From Chaetomium olivaceum (lineage: Eukaryota > Ascomycota > Sordariomycetes > Sordariales > Chaetomiaceae): DNA of 64,000 nucleotides. Of the stretch, positions 35,817 through 47,662 are shown one piece after another. The stretch lies in assembly GCA_039881045.1 (NCBI GenBank), contig JAYWVB010000011.1, positions 496,001 through 560,000 of the forward strand, in the 5' to 3' direction. A program made the translations under genes and the position numbers. The first letter of the stretch is position 1. Every line of letters starts with the position of its first letter. Below the pieces are notes generated by a model. That model was not told the origin of the DNA. It ran no database searches and worked only from the letters and a program-made list of their open reading frames with translations.

Positions 35817-38800
35817 ATGTCCACCCTCCCAAGCGGAGTCTCTCTCAACACCCAAATTTCCCTTGTCCTATCCTGGCACTCTTCTGATCAAAGCTGCACA
35901 CACAAAGTACGCAGCCGGCGGAAGAGATATGCCAACGTTCGAAAGTGGACCGTCAGGAAAAGTCGTCGTTCCTTGGTAAGAACCTAAGGGGCGAGGATGC
36001 GGATGCAGTGTGTGAGTTGTTCGGGTACTGGAGAAGTAGAATGTTGGTCGTCTTCTTGTTGTATGTTACTGTCGTTGTGTTGTCGTGGAAGGTTTGTTGT
36101 CTGGGGTCTGGGGTTGCTGACGTTGGGGAAGCTCAAAGTGGTGGCATGGGGAAGTAACAGAAAGTTGGCGGGTTTGTTTGGGGGAAGCGGCACTGGTTTT
36201 AAATGGCGCGCGGGCGGGCTGGCATTGGGGGGTGGGTGTGTTGGCATGTCTGTGGTGTGGGAACAGCAGGGGCCCGGGCTAGGTTGGGGGGTGGGTTCGG
36301 GATACGCAGCGACTCAGTGAGGGGGGACGGGCAGGGAAGGAGCGCCTGAATGCCAGGGGGAGTCTCGGGGAAAAAGAAAAAGAATAGTGGACCGCCGCCG
36401 GTACCTGGCTCCAGAGGTACCCTACATTACCCGGTTACGATACGCGGTACAGTACCTTTCACAGGTCGCTGGTCGCTGCCCGCTGGTCGCTGGTCGCCTG
36501 GAAACTTCCGTCCTGCATCCTGCATCCCGTACCCTCCATCAGATAAATTTGGCCGGTGTGCAGGTGTGCAGGCAGGTGTGCAACTGCACTACTGGGACGG
36601 CAGCGGCAGGCTGGGTGACTGATGGATGTACATTATGTAGGTCTTTATTGCAGTCCTGCAGTCCCTGATGCAGCGCCGGTGGTGTGAAGACCGACCTGCC
36701 CAGAGTAGAGTAATTGTGTACACTGGACAGTCGTTACTGTGTAGGGCAGGATGGGTCCCGCGGCGGGTGGGGTGTGAAAAGAACACGGGAACCTGGAATC
36801 GGCCAGATGGGAAGAAAAGCCAAGTGTGGGGTGTTGTTACTGTGTCGATCCAGGTCAGGTCACCTCAGCCTCTTGTTGCCCGAAAATGCAGAAGGGCAGG
36901 CAGGCACCAAAGGCACCAAAGGCACCCAGGCTCGACAGACTGCCCGACGAAGACGTGCGACGACAACGGGACCTGGACCTGAACCTACCCAGGCACGACG
37001 ATCCATCAACAACACCACTTGCCCGAACAGGCTTTGGCTTGGCTCTGTCTTTGTGGCTGTTTTCAAGCGCCCTTGCCGTGGACACGATCTGGTTCGCAGC
37101 CGAGAAGGTTCTCGCGCATGAGACAGCACATTCAGATCGTGCAGCTGGGCTCCGCGCGGGGCAACGCGTCTTATTATTGTCCCTTCTCCATACGGATCGC
37201 TCCCGCGCCTAGGCTTTGCTGGCCCGGCCTGCGCTGGCAGGCAGTATCGTGTTTCTGGGGCATGAGGCTGGCGATCGTCGACTCCATTTTGTCTCTGGCT
37301 AGACCTTGGAGGGTGACGTTAACCGTTGCCTCCCCAGAACTCCTGTGCTACTCTGCACAATCCGGGGCGGTGTGGACGGTGGCTGAGCTGGAGTACAAAT
37401 GGTTGGGCTCGGATGCGTCTTGGCTTCGGTTTTTCTCGACCTGTCTGATTTCCTTTTCGGACGCCTTCGCAGCCGAAATGGCCTGACCGTATAGCGGAGA
37501 TAACGAGCATGGTGGTGGTACGACAACCTCCGCGATAAGACGGGTGGCAGCCGATGAACCCGGGGAGAGAGGCACGCTAGGCAAGGCTAAAGGCTAGAAA
37601 GACTGCATATCTGGGGATGAATAGTCCGGAATTACTGGGGAATTACTGGGGAATCAAAACAACCCACAAGCCGCCGTGGCCGAGGCCGAGAAGTTGAGCT
37701 GGGAGACCGCGGCCAAGAAGTCGATGATGTCTGGATTTCTGGGCTTTCCTCGGCCGAATCCACCCTGTTACATGTGGTGTTCGCATTTGACCCGTTCATG
37801 CAAACCTCGGATGATGAAGCTGGTCGGGCTAGGGTCGGTTACGGACAACGGATAGGACCTCGTCCCCCGACTTTTTCCCTCTTCCGATCTCAATGAAGGG
37901 GGTCATGAAAGGAGTGGGAAGGTGGTCCAAACCAATCTCAGGGTGTGGCGCGAGATGACGGGAGATAAGGGCCGACGACACAATCTGTGGAGTGTGGGGA
38001 AGACGCAGATTACAGACAGGTAGGTTAACCCTCTTTGCCTCCGAGTCGATAACTACCCCGGACCCGGGCATGGTGAACGTCATGGAGAGCTGAACAGACA
38101 ACTGGATCTGCTGCACAAATACTTGTGTATTTCGTAAGTTTTACGCGTTTCGCAGCACGCAACCAGCATTGCGCCGATTGCGTGCTGTGGGTATTGACCA
38201 AGGGCGTGGGCACACATTACGCTAACTACCTACATACCTTACTCCTTCGTACACTTCTCAGCTCGGTTTAGGACAGCTATCGCATCGGCCGGGGTTTCCT
38301 CTAGACTCGCTCGCACGTCACTCCGAACCCCCAAAATCCGGGGTATCGAATCTTGGCCTCTCACCCGCTGCATGTTGGGGATCCTCGAGATAAGCGCGCC
38401 GCATCGGCGTCGGCTAGGTTACTGCCCTCGGGATGCAGCCCGGGACGCCATTGCTGATGCTTGCCGAGTATCCGTCAAACTTCTCAGGGGCGGCTTTTGT
38501 GATTACCGCGTAGGACCATTGTGTCCGTGTGGTGCCTGGCATGGCAGTTGGACTTTGACGATGGATGGGGGGTGTGTGACATCGCTTAACCCTGTTTCCA
38601 GACAGCCTTCGTGGGGGTTTGGGGTTGCACCCAAGCCTTTAGTTTATCGCCGTATCAGCGCTGTCAGATGCATCACGCCTTTTGTCCACCTCTTGGAACT
38701 CGGAAACCGGCCACGGCAAAATGAAAGCTTTTTGAACCTGGCATGGTGCTCAAACCCCATCCATCCACCTATTATGTATCCATCCATCCGGAATGGCATT

Positions 38801-41307
38801 TCCCGTTGGTTTGTCTCAGTAGCCCCGAGACGGGATTCGGAGTTGTGGAGTGCCGTCAAGCACTCAGACCTATCCCATACAGGTAACTGCACGCAGACCC
38901 ACGACGGCATTTCTGGTTTTCATGCTTGGCAACCTGGCGCCTGGGAACCCGGCGAGTTTCTGGACCAGCAAGGTGCACGATGTCTTCGTTGCAACTTGCG
39001 ATTGAAGTTTTTCTCTCTCTTCTCCACGAGGCGAGTTCGAGACGCTCGAACCGGGCCGAAGAGCCAACACTCGTACCCTGCAAAAGCTTGCTTGCCGCGG
39101 GGCCGAGCTGACTCAGAAACAAGCGCCAGAGGGTTTCGCTTCCCCATGTTATCGTGCCGTCTGATAGCGGTCCAGGCTCTCAGATCCGGGGAACCGAAGG
39201 AAGAACGTCCAAGCCATGGTTTCCAACACGTGGGGGGGCCAAGCCAATCGTTTTCGGATGAAGAGACCGATGCAATCAGCACCAAGCACAACACAAACCT
39301 TGGCTCTGGCGCAATGGACAGACAGAATTTTTTTCATCCTTTCGCTCTCTCACCGAGCTCGGCCGAAGCGCGAGGTGACAAAAGTCCATGTCCACCGCGA
39401 GAGCTTGCGAGTCATTTCTCCGCACGCTCGAGACCACGGTAAGTGCCGCGGCCCACAGAAGGACCGAGGATCCGCCAGAAAAAAAAGACGAGGGCATGAA
39501 GAAAAAAGAGACGAGTGGCATACGTGGTCATTCGATCATGCTCAAAAAGCCAATGCCCGGGGATCGTATCAAAACTGTGATGCTCTTTCAGCTGCTGGAA
39601 GACGCAGTCTTTGCCGCCCCGCCTTTCGTCTCAGACGTCCCTGGTTCCTGACTGGGCGCGGCTCGCTGCACGGAGATCGATCGCCAGCCCGCCTCAAAAA
39701 CCGCAATTATCCGGCGGCTCCGCAGCTTGCGGACTTCCCCCTGCCTGAGCTCTCCGTAGCGCGGCGTCCTGAACCCGGTGCAGCTCGGTCCTGGGCATAG
39801 TGACAGCCAAGGAGAATTTGAGGCAATCTGTGGGGCCCCCAAGGCTTGCCCAGCAAAGGAAAGACAAATCGCATCACCCTGCTCATGAAGATGCACGCAC
39901 CGTCGCACGCCCGAGCGGCCAAACCATTGTCCTGGGGTCGACCGCGCTTTTCTTGCGCAGAGCGGCGCGGTGAGCTGGGGCAGGAAGAGAAAAAACCGGC
40001 TCAGGCAGCTGCCCGTCGGGGACGCCGAGAGTTTCCGATGAGTTGGCGGACCGATTCGGATAAATCTCTGACAGGTCCGCTTCTGGCAAACTTTTCGTCT
40101 TTTTTGCTGTGGGTTTTGGGAGGTGGCAAGCCTGCGACCGGAGAAAGGTCGAGAACAACCATGCCGCCCACACGCCCAGTGGCGCCCCCACGTCCCCGGT
40201 CAGATCAGCCCCAGCTTTTCGCGGCTCGATCCCGAGATTGACATGCGCCCGGCGAACCAGCAACAGCCCCTGCGATCACATGGGCGGAGGCCAAATGCGG
40301 AGTGGATGAGCACTGAGAGCAGGGCGACATGGCGGAAAAGAAAAAAAACGTGAAAAATGGATACTTCGTACCGTGCTCCGACAGAAATGGGATTTTAATC
40401 TCCGCGCCGACCCCGTGGTGTTCGATGCCGGCTGTTGGCTCTGTCTGGGGGCCCGAGGAGGCTCACCAGATGCCAAGCCCGCGGTGCCGAGACAAGGCGA
40501 GGATGGGCCTTGCAGGAAAACGGTCGAAACCTTTATCCCCTTCGGTCCTTTCCGTTCGATGACGAAGAACCTTGACTCGCCACGCCGGATGTTCGTCCGT
40601 ACCGGCCACAACTCATCTGCTTTCGTTTCCCATAACCGGGGATGGCGTTTGGCCGGATGGAAGGGAGCTTGTCCTCGGCAAAACCAGGGGCCGTAGATCC
40701 TGGGGTCCGGCACGCTACCCGGCCAGAAGGCCAAACCCGCAAACCCGCCGGCACCCCCCTTTTCTTATGCTCCCATTTTGGCCATTTTGGGAACTGGTTG
40801 AGCAAATCTTTCCATGTGAACGCCGTCAACCTGCCTTTTCTAGACATGCTAGGGTTTGTGGGGGTGATCGGTCTGGGGTAAAGGTGATAACGGGATGATG
40901 CCGGGGGGAATCCGGGACTGGTGATGCCCTCACAATGGACCCGCCGGCGACAAATTGCAACATACGACGATCGTAAGACTCACGTGGGTGTTTTTGATGA
41001 GCATCGCAATTATCGTTCAGCGCCGTTTTGCAGCGAGAATATGTGTGTAACCCCGGGATTCGGTTGAAGGGAGAACGGGAAGAGCCGGGTAAGAAGAGCT
41101 GTTGACAGGTGACAGTTGAGGGTTGACTGTTTAACGTGAATGTGATCATGACATCATTCATCGCTCAGGGCTTCGTGGGTCAAAGAGTTACTCAGCACTT
41201 GATGTTCTTGGTGTTAACAGCTTTGCATGTGAAATTCAGGGGTCGGCTGCGACGGGACTTGTGCCAGGGTCCATCTATGACTCTTCTGCAGCGGATTTTC
41301 CAACAAC
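35817..41307. other. Upstream region of cre-1, no other gene supported
   Basis: The first 1-2 kb is the likely cre-1 promoter and leader. It holds a tandem SYGGRG pair and G-rich segments; further up are small repeats, such as GGTCGCTG units at 36463-36498 and AGGCACCAA units at 36902-36925. A long open frame at 38372-39442 (+) has no domain, an unusual Arg/Ser/Cys-rich composition and no supporting structure, so I do not call it a gene. Nothing else is recognisable up to the tRNA. Confidence 0.45.
36101..36113 (+). promoter_or_regulatory. Tandem CRE-1 consensus sites (two CTGGGG) upstream of cre-1
   Basis: Two CTGGGG hexamers separated by a single T match the SYGGRG consensus of CreA/CRE-1, 285 bp upstream of the cre-1 start codon. 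Paired sites are the preferred in vivo arrangement for this regulator, and autoregulation is known in the family. The sequence match is direct; function is inferred. Confidence 0.4.
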
Positions 41308-41399
41308 GCGGGTTTAGCTCAGTTGGGAGAGCGTCAGACTGAAGTAAAACTTCGGGAAAATCAATCTGAAGGTCATGTGTTCGATCCACATAAACCGCA
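41308..41399 (+). tRNA. tRNA-Phe (GAA), with a 19-nt intron
   Basis: Cloverleaf parts are all visible: D-arm GCTCAGTTGGGAGAGC, anticodon stem TCAGA/TCTGA, loop CT-GAA-G|A, T-arm ATGTG-TTCGATC-CACAT, discriminator A. A 19-nt intron (41345-41363) interrupts the loop at the canonical position between bases 37 and 38. The acceptor stem GCGGGTT/AAACCGC has one G-A mismatch (position 5 with 68), shared with the second copy at 47571-47662. Short T-runs (41408-41411, 41413-41416) follow as a Pol III terminator. Confidence 0.95.
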
Positions 41400-41407
41400 T
41401 GTTAATC

Positions 41408-41416
41408 TTTTGTTTT
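41408..41416 (+). terminator. Pol III T-run terminator of tRNA-Phe
   Basis: Two T4 runs separated by one G lie 9-17 nt after the tRNA-Phe 3' end, the usual place and form of an RNA polymerase III stop signal. Confidence 0.5.
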
Positions 41417-41743
41417 GTTTGTGTTGCATGGATGGAGATATCTTCAACATTCTTTTTTGCTTCCACGAAATGCTTATTTTTTTAGTTTGTGGCCTCACAC
41501 GTGCTTCACAGTCAGCACGAACCCTAACCCAGCCTTGTTCCATGCTGCTTGGGAGATTAAGTGATGAGGTAACGAACACGCATCTGGAGGATTCGATTCG
41601 AGTTGGAAGGACCGGGCCGCACCTCCGCCAATTGTTCTTGGGCTGCATTAACGACTCCACAGACAAGAAACAAAGCGAATGCTTCAGGAAGCGCAACCGT
41701 AAAATAACGGATCGCTTATTACGGGGAACCACAGGGTAAGAGG
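41417..41743. other. Spacer between tRNA-Phe and the Rad51-paralogue gene
   Basis: About 330 bp that must contain the promoter of the downstream gene. No other feature is seen. Confidence 0.5.
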
Positions 41744-43355
41744 ATGGATTACCACGCGATCCACGGCCACGACGTTTCGAGCTTCGATCTGCCATCAACG
41801 CGTAGGTCTCCTTACAGCATTCCGAACTTGAAGTTGCTGTTCAATCATAACTGTCGATGATTTTGATCTATCGTCATTCTGTAGAGCCCCATTGTTTATT
41901 TAGACACTCGCTAACACCCTTTGCCAAAGATCGCCTCCCAACTGTGTCGGCCGCACAGGCTTTGCAAGACCTGGAAGGAGACAACTCCAACTTCATCTCC
42001 ACCGGCCTTGCAGCTCTTGACGAGTCTCTCAACCCGGGGTTGACCGGTGCTGGACAGGGCGGTATCCAAAAAGGCCATGTGACGGAGATCTGGGGCCCTC
42101 CTGGAGTAGGAAAGACGGCGCTCGGGTATTCCTCACAATCCGCGGTTCATGGCGTGCCTCTGCTGATCTTTCTCAGACTTCAGCTCGCGTCCCACTGTCT
42201 GAGCGAAGGCCGCGGAGTCGTTTGGGTTGGTCCGTTGTGCTTGCCATCCCCCCCAAAACTCGCCTGGCGAATAACCGGCTTACTCTACCTCTAGATGGAT
42301 TCCATCGCGTCCCTATCGAGCGCCTACGCTCTATGGTCAACCAAAAGATTGGCGAGGACAAGAGTGCAGATCGCGATGGCCTAGACGCCTTCGCCCACTT
42401 TACATGCCCGAGCCTGCCGCACTTGATTGCCCTCCTATGCAGGCCTACCGCGCTCTGTATCCCGCAGAGTACATCACTTGTAGTTGTCGACTCACTCTCT
42501 GCCCTGGTCAACCATGCATTTCCGAAACTACCTGAAACATACTCGAACAGGGACGCCAAGGGGAACAAAGGTGGGCTGGAGCTTGCTGGAATCCACGTCC
42601 CATCGAAACTTGCCTGGAAACTAACTTGGGCATGAAGGACCTTCCGCTTCAGCCCGTAGGCTGCAGGTTCTACAGTATATTGTTGGCAGCCTCCAGAAAC
42701 TTGCTGCAACGCGAGACCTGGCCATTGTGGTTCTCACTCAGTGCGCCACCAAGATGCAGGCGGAACGCGGTGCCGCTCTGGTTCCGGCCATTAACGCCAG
42801 CATTTGGGAACAGGGGATGTCGGCCAGACTCGTCCTATTCCGGGACTGGCTGGGTGAAGGCTCGGAAACTCGCGGCTTGCACTTTGCGGCGATCCAAAAA
42901 CTGAATGGCAAGGGCGTTGGCCCCTTGATTGAGAGCGTCTGCGCTTTCGAGGTGGATCAAGTGAGTGTTACGCCTCAGCTACTCCTCCTTCCCTTTGTTG
43001 ACAAGTGCAGCGCGGCCTAGTTTCGGTCCAGTACGACGACACTCAGCACTCAAGGACACTTACAGCCACCCCAGCTCCAAAACGGAAACTTGGAGATACC
43101 GACTTCGAGGTTGCCGACAGTGATGATGAAGGCTACGGCTGGGACGACGACGAGGAACTGCCGCCCATGCCGTCACAGTGGCAGGGAAGCGAGGATCTGC
43201 TGCTCCTCCGTAAACCGGAAAGTGATGACGACGACGAAGACGATGAGCACCCGGTGGAGGCCCGCGAAAGCGAGGACGAAGGGCCAGTCGATGACAACGA
43301 CTCGTCCGACCCCTCCGACCAAGCGAGCGAGCCAGGCCACCCGACAAGCCAATGA
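41744..43355 (+). CDS. Rad51 paralogue (RecA-fold recombination mediator, Rad55/Rad57-like)
   Basis: A RecA/Rad51-type ATPase, likely a mediator of Rad51 filament assembly in homologous recombination. The start MDYHAIHGHDVSSFDLPST is joined by an intron to HRLPTVSAAQALQDLEGD. The RecA signature FISTGLAALDESL leads to Walker A GPPGVGKTALG (about residues 76-86). The Walker B strand is SLVVVDSLSALVNHAFPKLP, and the core ends with AIVVLTQCATKMQAERGA and ARLVLFRDWLG. The C-terminal tail is very acidic (DDDDEDDE, DDNDSSD). Five introns fit with correct phases: 41802-41929, 42126-42176, 42230-42294, 42571-42652 and 42961-43010. The product is about 411 aa with no frameshift. I cannot separate Rad55 from Rad57 orthology by eye, so no symbol is given. 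Confidence 0.88.
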
Positions 43356-46300
43356 AAGAGCCGGTTCACATCACATCACATCACAGTGTATGTCTCTGTC
43401 CACTGTGATAACACAGACTGCTCTACACCAGTCCTCGGCAGAGCCGTCTTCATGCTGTGTGTCCGTTCGAGGATATGCCAGTCTCACCTCAGCGCTATCG
43501 GTTAATCCATCCTTATCAACGGGCTCCAAGTATTCGGCTGCTTTTCGAATCACGCAAACATGGACAGATACGGCCAATTACACATGTATCTGGCTTCGGT
43601 AGATGGGCCCCTGGCGACGGTGCGGATGCTCCGAGCACATGCCTCTCGCTCGGATGCGCCCACGCCTCCTTCGGACGGCCCGAGGGCCTTCTCGGGAACA
43701 ACACCTCCAGAGCCTGGAATGAGCTCCCAATCAATGTCGCCATCACTTTGTTTGCGATCGTGATTGTCACCCAATGGAGCGCAATTCGGTATTTTAGCCT
43801 CGGCGTGGCAATTGTGCTGTACCAACATAACATGGAAAACCGTTATGGCAGGTGGGTGACACAACAGAAGGACGTTCCAGAAGCCCCCAGCTGCGCGAGG
43901 GTGGCTCCCTGATTTGACAATTGGCATTCCCGAGCTCCCGCCCACGGAGCGGATGCAATGGCAATCAATCGGAAGTTTTAGATGAAGGTTGCAGAAGGAT
44001 TCGTCACGACCACGGACGCGATCCCAGGAAAATAGCTCGTGGTTGGTAGGGGGGCAGCTGCAGCCGGTGAAGGTCTAGCCGATTCAGCCTGTCACGGTGC
44101 CGGAGCGCGATCGCCTGTGAGAAGTGTGTTCTCTTCTGCCGTCATTGCGACATCGATCTCGTTTCTGGAGCTCAGATCGAAGGAAATCATGCCGTCTGTT
44201 TAAGGTGTCGCGGGATCGCCAGCTCCCCGAACCCAACCTTGTAAACGGCTCGGCATCCTACTCGTCAACCAGGCCATGACCCTGAAAATCATGGTTCGTC
44301 TCCTTAATTCAAGCCCTCCCCCAAGACTTTTTCTCTTCCGCTTCCATCCACATGCACGAAAACCCCAAGGGGCCCCAGGGGGCCCCAGTCGAGTCCCCCG
44401 CATGTCAAGGCGGCAGCGATTGAAACCTTCCGACCCCAACCGTTCGCTTGCATAGATGATGCGCAGCGGATATGCACTTCTGGCTTTCCCGGCCATGCCC
44501 CGGAAAGGCTGGACCCTTCCCTCCTTTCCGTCGCCCTGCAGACGCCCGCCGTTATCGACCCCGGCCTTGGAATCCGAGTAGGCCGCTCACGCCCATTGTG
44601 CTCCGCCGTCTGCAACTCTGCACTCTTCATAACCTCCGTATACCACCGTAGTATCGCCAAGCAGCACCACCCACCTGAGGCAAACAAAACCTCCCTTCCT
44701 CATCCCCTTTTCTTTTGTGAGGTCGTATTTTGCCACCTTCCGCGACCCCCCCTTAGCATACGAAGTACAACGGCCCGATATGTCCGCCGTACCGCAGCAG
44801 TGTCCGTTACCATCGATACGGTCACCATCTCCGTACGTACAGCTATGCTACGCTACCTATGTATGTATGTAGTGTAGTGTACACTACTATGTACACTACT
44901 ACGTGCAGATCACAGACTACCGCCACCCAACCCGCAATCAGTCACAGCGGGGAGGTGGGTGGGTTAGTTAAGCGGTACCTGTATCGTCCAGATTACCTAC
45001 ATACATAGTAAAGTAACGTACACCAGACCCCCCAACGACCGCGCTCCCACTGCAACCGTAGACGCGCGGCGGTCGAACGATTCCCCCCCCCCACGTGTGG
45101 CCGCCCATTATCGAATGATGAATGGGCCCATCTTGGGGACCAAGCACGACGCCGTGCGCGCCCACGATCAAGACTGGGCTGCATCTCATCTGCATTTCTG
45201 CATTCTGCCTTCTCCGCGTCCGGGCGGTTTCGTCCGTTCGTTCGTCGTCAGTCCATCCATCCCGTCTATCCGCTGAGAGTTTTGCGTGTAGGTAGTTATT
45301 GGATGGGGAGTGTTGAATGGGGAGTCGCCACATCTTTCCTTTCCCGAGTCGGGGCGCGGGATCGTTTGGCCCGATGGTGTGAGGCTCTCCCTCCTCGATT
45401 TCCATGGTTCGGTTTTATTCCATTTTATTTCCATAGGTATACTAGGTCGTTAATATTTTGCCTCAAAAGCCCCCGCCGCCTTCCTCCCCGGGTCCCGGCT
45501 GCAGCCGATCTGATCGGGTCATCGATGCGAGGGGGCGGCGCAGCGCAGTTACGGTCGGCTAGGAGCACCGCACCCACGCACACCGTGGTGGGGATGGACT
45601 CGATGGAGGGGGCAGGGGGTGGTGGTGTTGTGGACATAGTGTAAGGTGATGGGGAAAGGCCTTGGACAGGGCAGGGCAGGGCAGGGCGTATGCATGTGAT
45701 GGGCTGCTGGGGCGCGCGCAGAAAATGGATGTCGAAACGAGCGAGCGAGCGGCTGCTGACGCCTGATGCCCGTGCTCCGGGTGTGGGTACATCATCCTTT
45801 TCTCGCGATAAGGGAGGGTATCATATAGTTACGGGACGGGCGCTCTCGGTGTGTGGGACGGGAAGGGGCGGGCATTCCGGAGTCCGGCCGGGGGTGCGGA
45901 AACACGTCCTTGCTTCCGGGGGTTGTCGCCTACGCCGGCACATGTGCCCCGTGTCGTGCTCGGCTCCTCGGAGCGTCATATGCTTAGATGTAGGTAATAG
46001 TTCCTCCTGTTAAGGATGGGGGACGGTATTTAGGAAGTGGGGCCTTCATCAGCCCGGCCTGCGGTCGCGAATCTAGCCGAGGTGGTGAGTGAAACTGCGG
46101 CTCAACCTTCCTAAGGTCCTTATCGTGTGATTACAACCGTTTGCCGGATTTGCATGATTAGATCTCTACAAGAGGGAAATACGCCGTAAATCATGGCTAC
46201 CTTACCCTTACGAAGTGGATTCCCTTCCCGTCTTTGTCACGTCACGCCGGCCCGCCCGCCTTGACCCTCCTTTGCCGTGCCGGTGAAGCTACGGGACTTA

Positions 46301-47570
46301 CACGGCCCGGTCGACGTTCCATTGTTACCGTGTCCGAAGGCGCCTAACAGCAGCGCGAGCCTGAGGGAGGCCTCTGTTGTTTGGGGCGGGCTCAGGTTGT
46401 TTTGACGGTGAACAATGGGCTCGGGATGGACACATCAGAGCGGAGCTCTGGCTTTAGGGAATCTTGAACGGGCGGGAGTGAGATTTCTTCACGCACTCTC
46501 TGAAAGGAATATTCACAGTAGGAGATGGAGTGATAAGGGGTTGATATCTCCGTGGTGGCCACACTTTAGTTGCCAAGTTAATGACGGGCAAGGTCGAAAC
46601 CAAAACACTCAAGTTACCAAACATCATAGAGAAGGAAGACAGAGTAATAAGCTAGTCCAAAAGAAATCTTTATTAATATTCAAGAAATCGTATCCTAACT
46701 AATAAACTACCGCCAAAGTTTTCTTTAATAAAAGAAAACGAACCCAGACTTGTACAAGGCTTCAGTGGAGGGAGTTGAAGAGACCAGCGAAAATCAAGTT
46801 TTGCCCAACTCCCAACCTTCCAACCCACGATAGCTCAAAGCAAAACTCTCTATGCACAGTTGCTGAAGATGATTTGCTGGCTGTTAGGAACAAGATGTTT
46901 TTATTTACTTTGGGGACATCAATGTGCTTAAGAGGTCTGAGCCAGTCGATGACCAGTGTTCAATCAGCCATGCCAGGGCTCACCCAAAGTCCAAGTGTGG
47001 TGTATGTATGGAAGTATGACCTTAGGAAACGTTAGATGTATGTTTTAATACCTATTTATTCACCGCATTCTAAGGGGACTTAAACAGCTGAGATTCTGAG
47101 AGCAAAGGTGAGGCTCATAGCTGTGTTTGTTCCATACTTGACTCGCCGATGGCCCACGTAGAGAAAATTTCCTGCCCATACTAGTCTTTCTTATCCCCCA
47201 GTGTTTTCCTCCCCCTTTAACTTTTCAGGGATTCTCGTTGCAGCTTGTATTTAAACACGGGGAAAGCTTTTTCAGCCGTTTAATGCTTTACAGTAAATAT
47301 GAACCCCAGTGTGAGTTTGAGAGCAGGATCTGCACCGGCCAAGATGTCCCTAACCCAGACTTAAACCAAGACTACGCCGGAGGCAAACAGCTAGCGTCTA
47401 TAAAGATTAGCGGCATGCCTATCAATGTGTTAGAAGCCATTCTTTTTACGCCAATGGATAACTTCAGTACCCCATCTCCCGCTGAATTGGGGAGAGGTTG
47501 GCCGACCTCTTTCTAGCACCCTTCGCAACCAACTCACTCATGACAGATAGAAAAAGTAAAAAATAAACAT
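43356..47570. other. Gene-free region between the Rad51-paralogue gene and the second tRNA-Phe
   Basis: No gene is supported. A frame at 43457-43912 (+) has a hydrophobic stretch (VAITLFAIVIVTQ) but no recognisable family. GTATGTATGTAGTGTAGTGTACACTACT at about 44859-44886 contains a 14-bp perfect palindrome. GGGCA repeats lie at 45667-45688. From about 46.5 kb the sequence becomes more AT-rich, with degenerate frames, continuing past the tRNA. Confidence 0.45.
47551..47563 (-). terminator. Pol III T-run terminator of the second tRNA-Phe
   Basis: On the - strand a T6 run starts 8 nt after the tRNA 3' end and a T5 run follows, a typical Pol III termination signal. Confidence 0.6.
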
Positions 47571-47662
47571 TGCGGTTTATGTGGATCGAACACATGACCT
47601 TCAGATTGATATTCCCGAAGTTTTACTTCAGTCTGACGCTCTCCCAACTGAGCTAAACCCGC
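47571..47662 (-). tRNA. tRNA-Phe (GAA), second copy, inverted, with a 19-nt intron
   Basis: It is identical to the copy at 41308-41399 except for a single base in the intron (AAAATCA versus AATATCA), and lies on the opposite strand 6.2 kb away. Same anticodon GAA, same intron position, same G-A acceptor mismatch. Flanking sequences differ, so only the tRNA itself is shared. Confidence 0.95.

Noticed and set aside
38372..39442. Open frame of 356 codons on the + strand
   Set aside because: No domain, signal or membrane pattern, composition rich in Arg/Ser/Cys/Pro as in random GC-balanced DNA, no intron signals, and competing frames on the other strand.
43457..43912. Short frame with two hydrophobic stretches downstream of the Rad51-paralogue gene
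   Set aside because: No recognisable family, poor start context, and the first half is unrelated low-quality sequence; may be chance.
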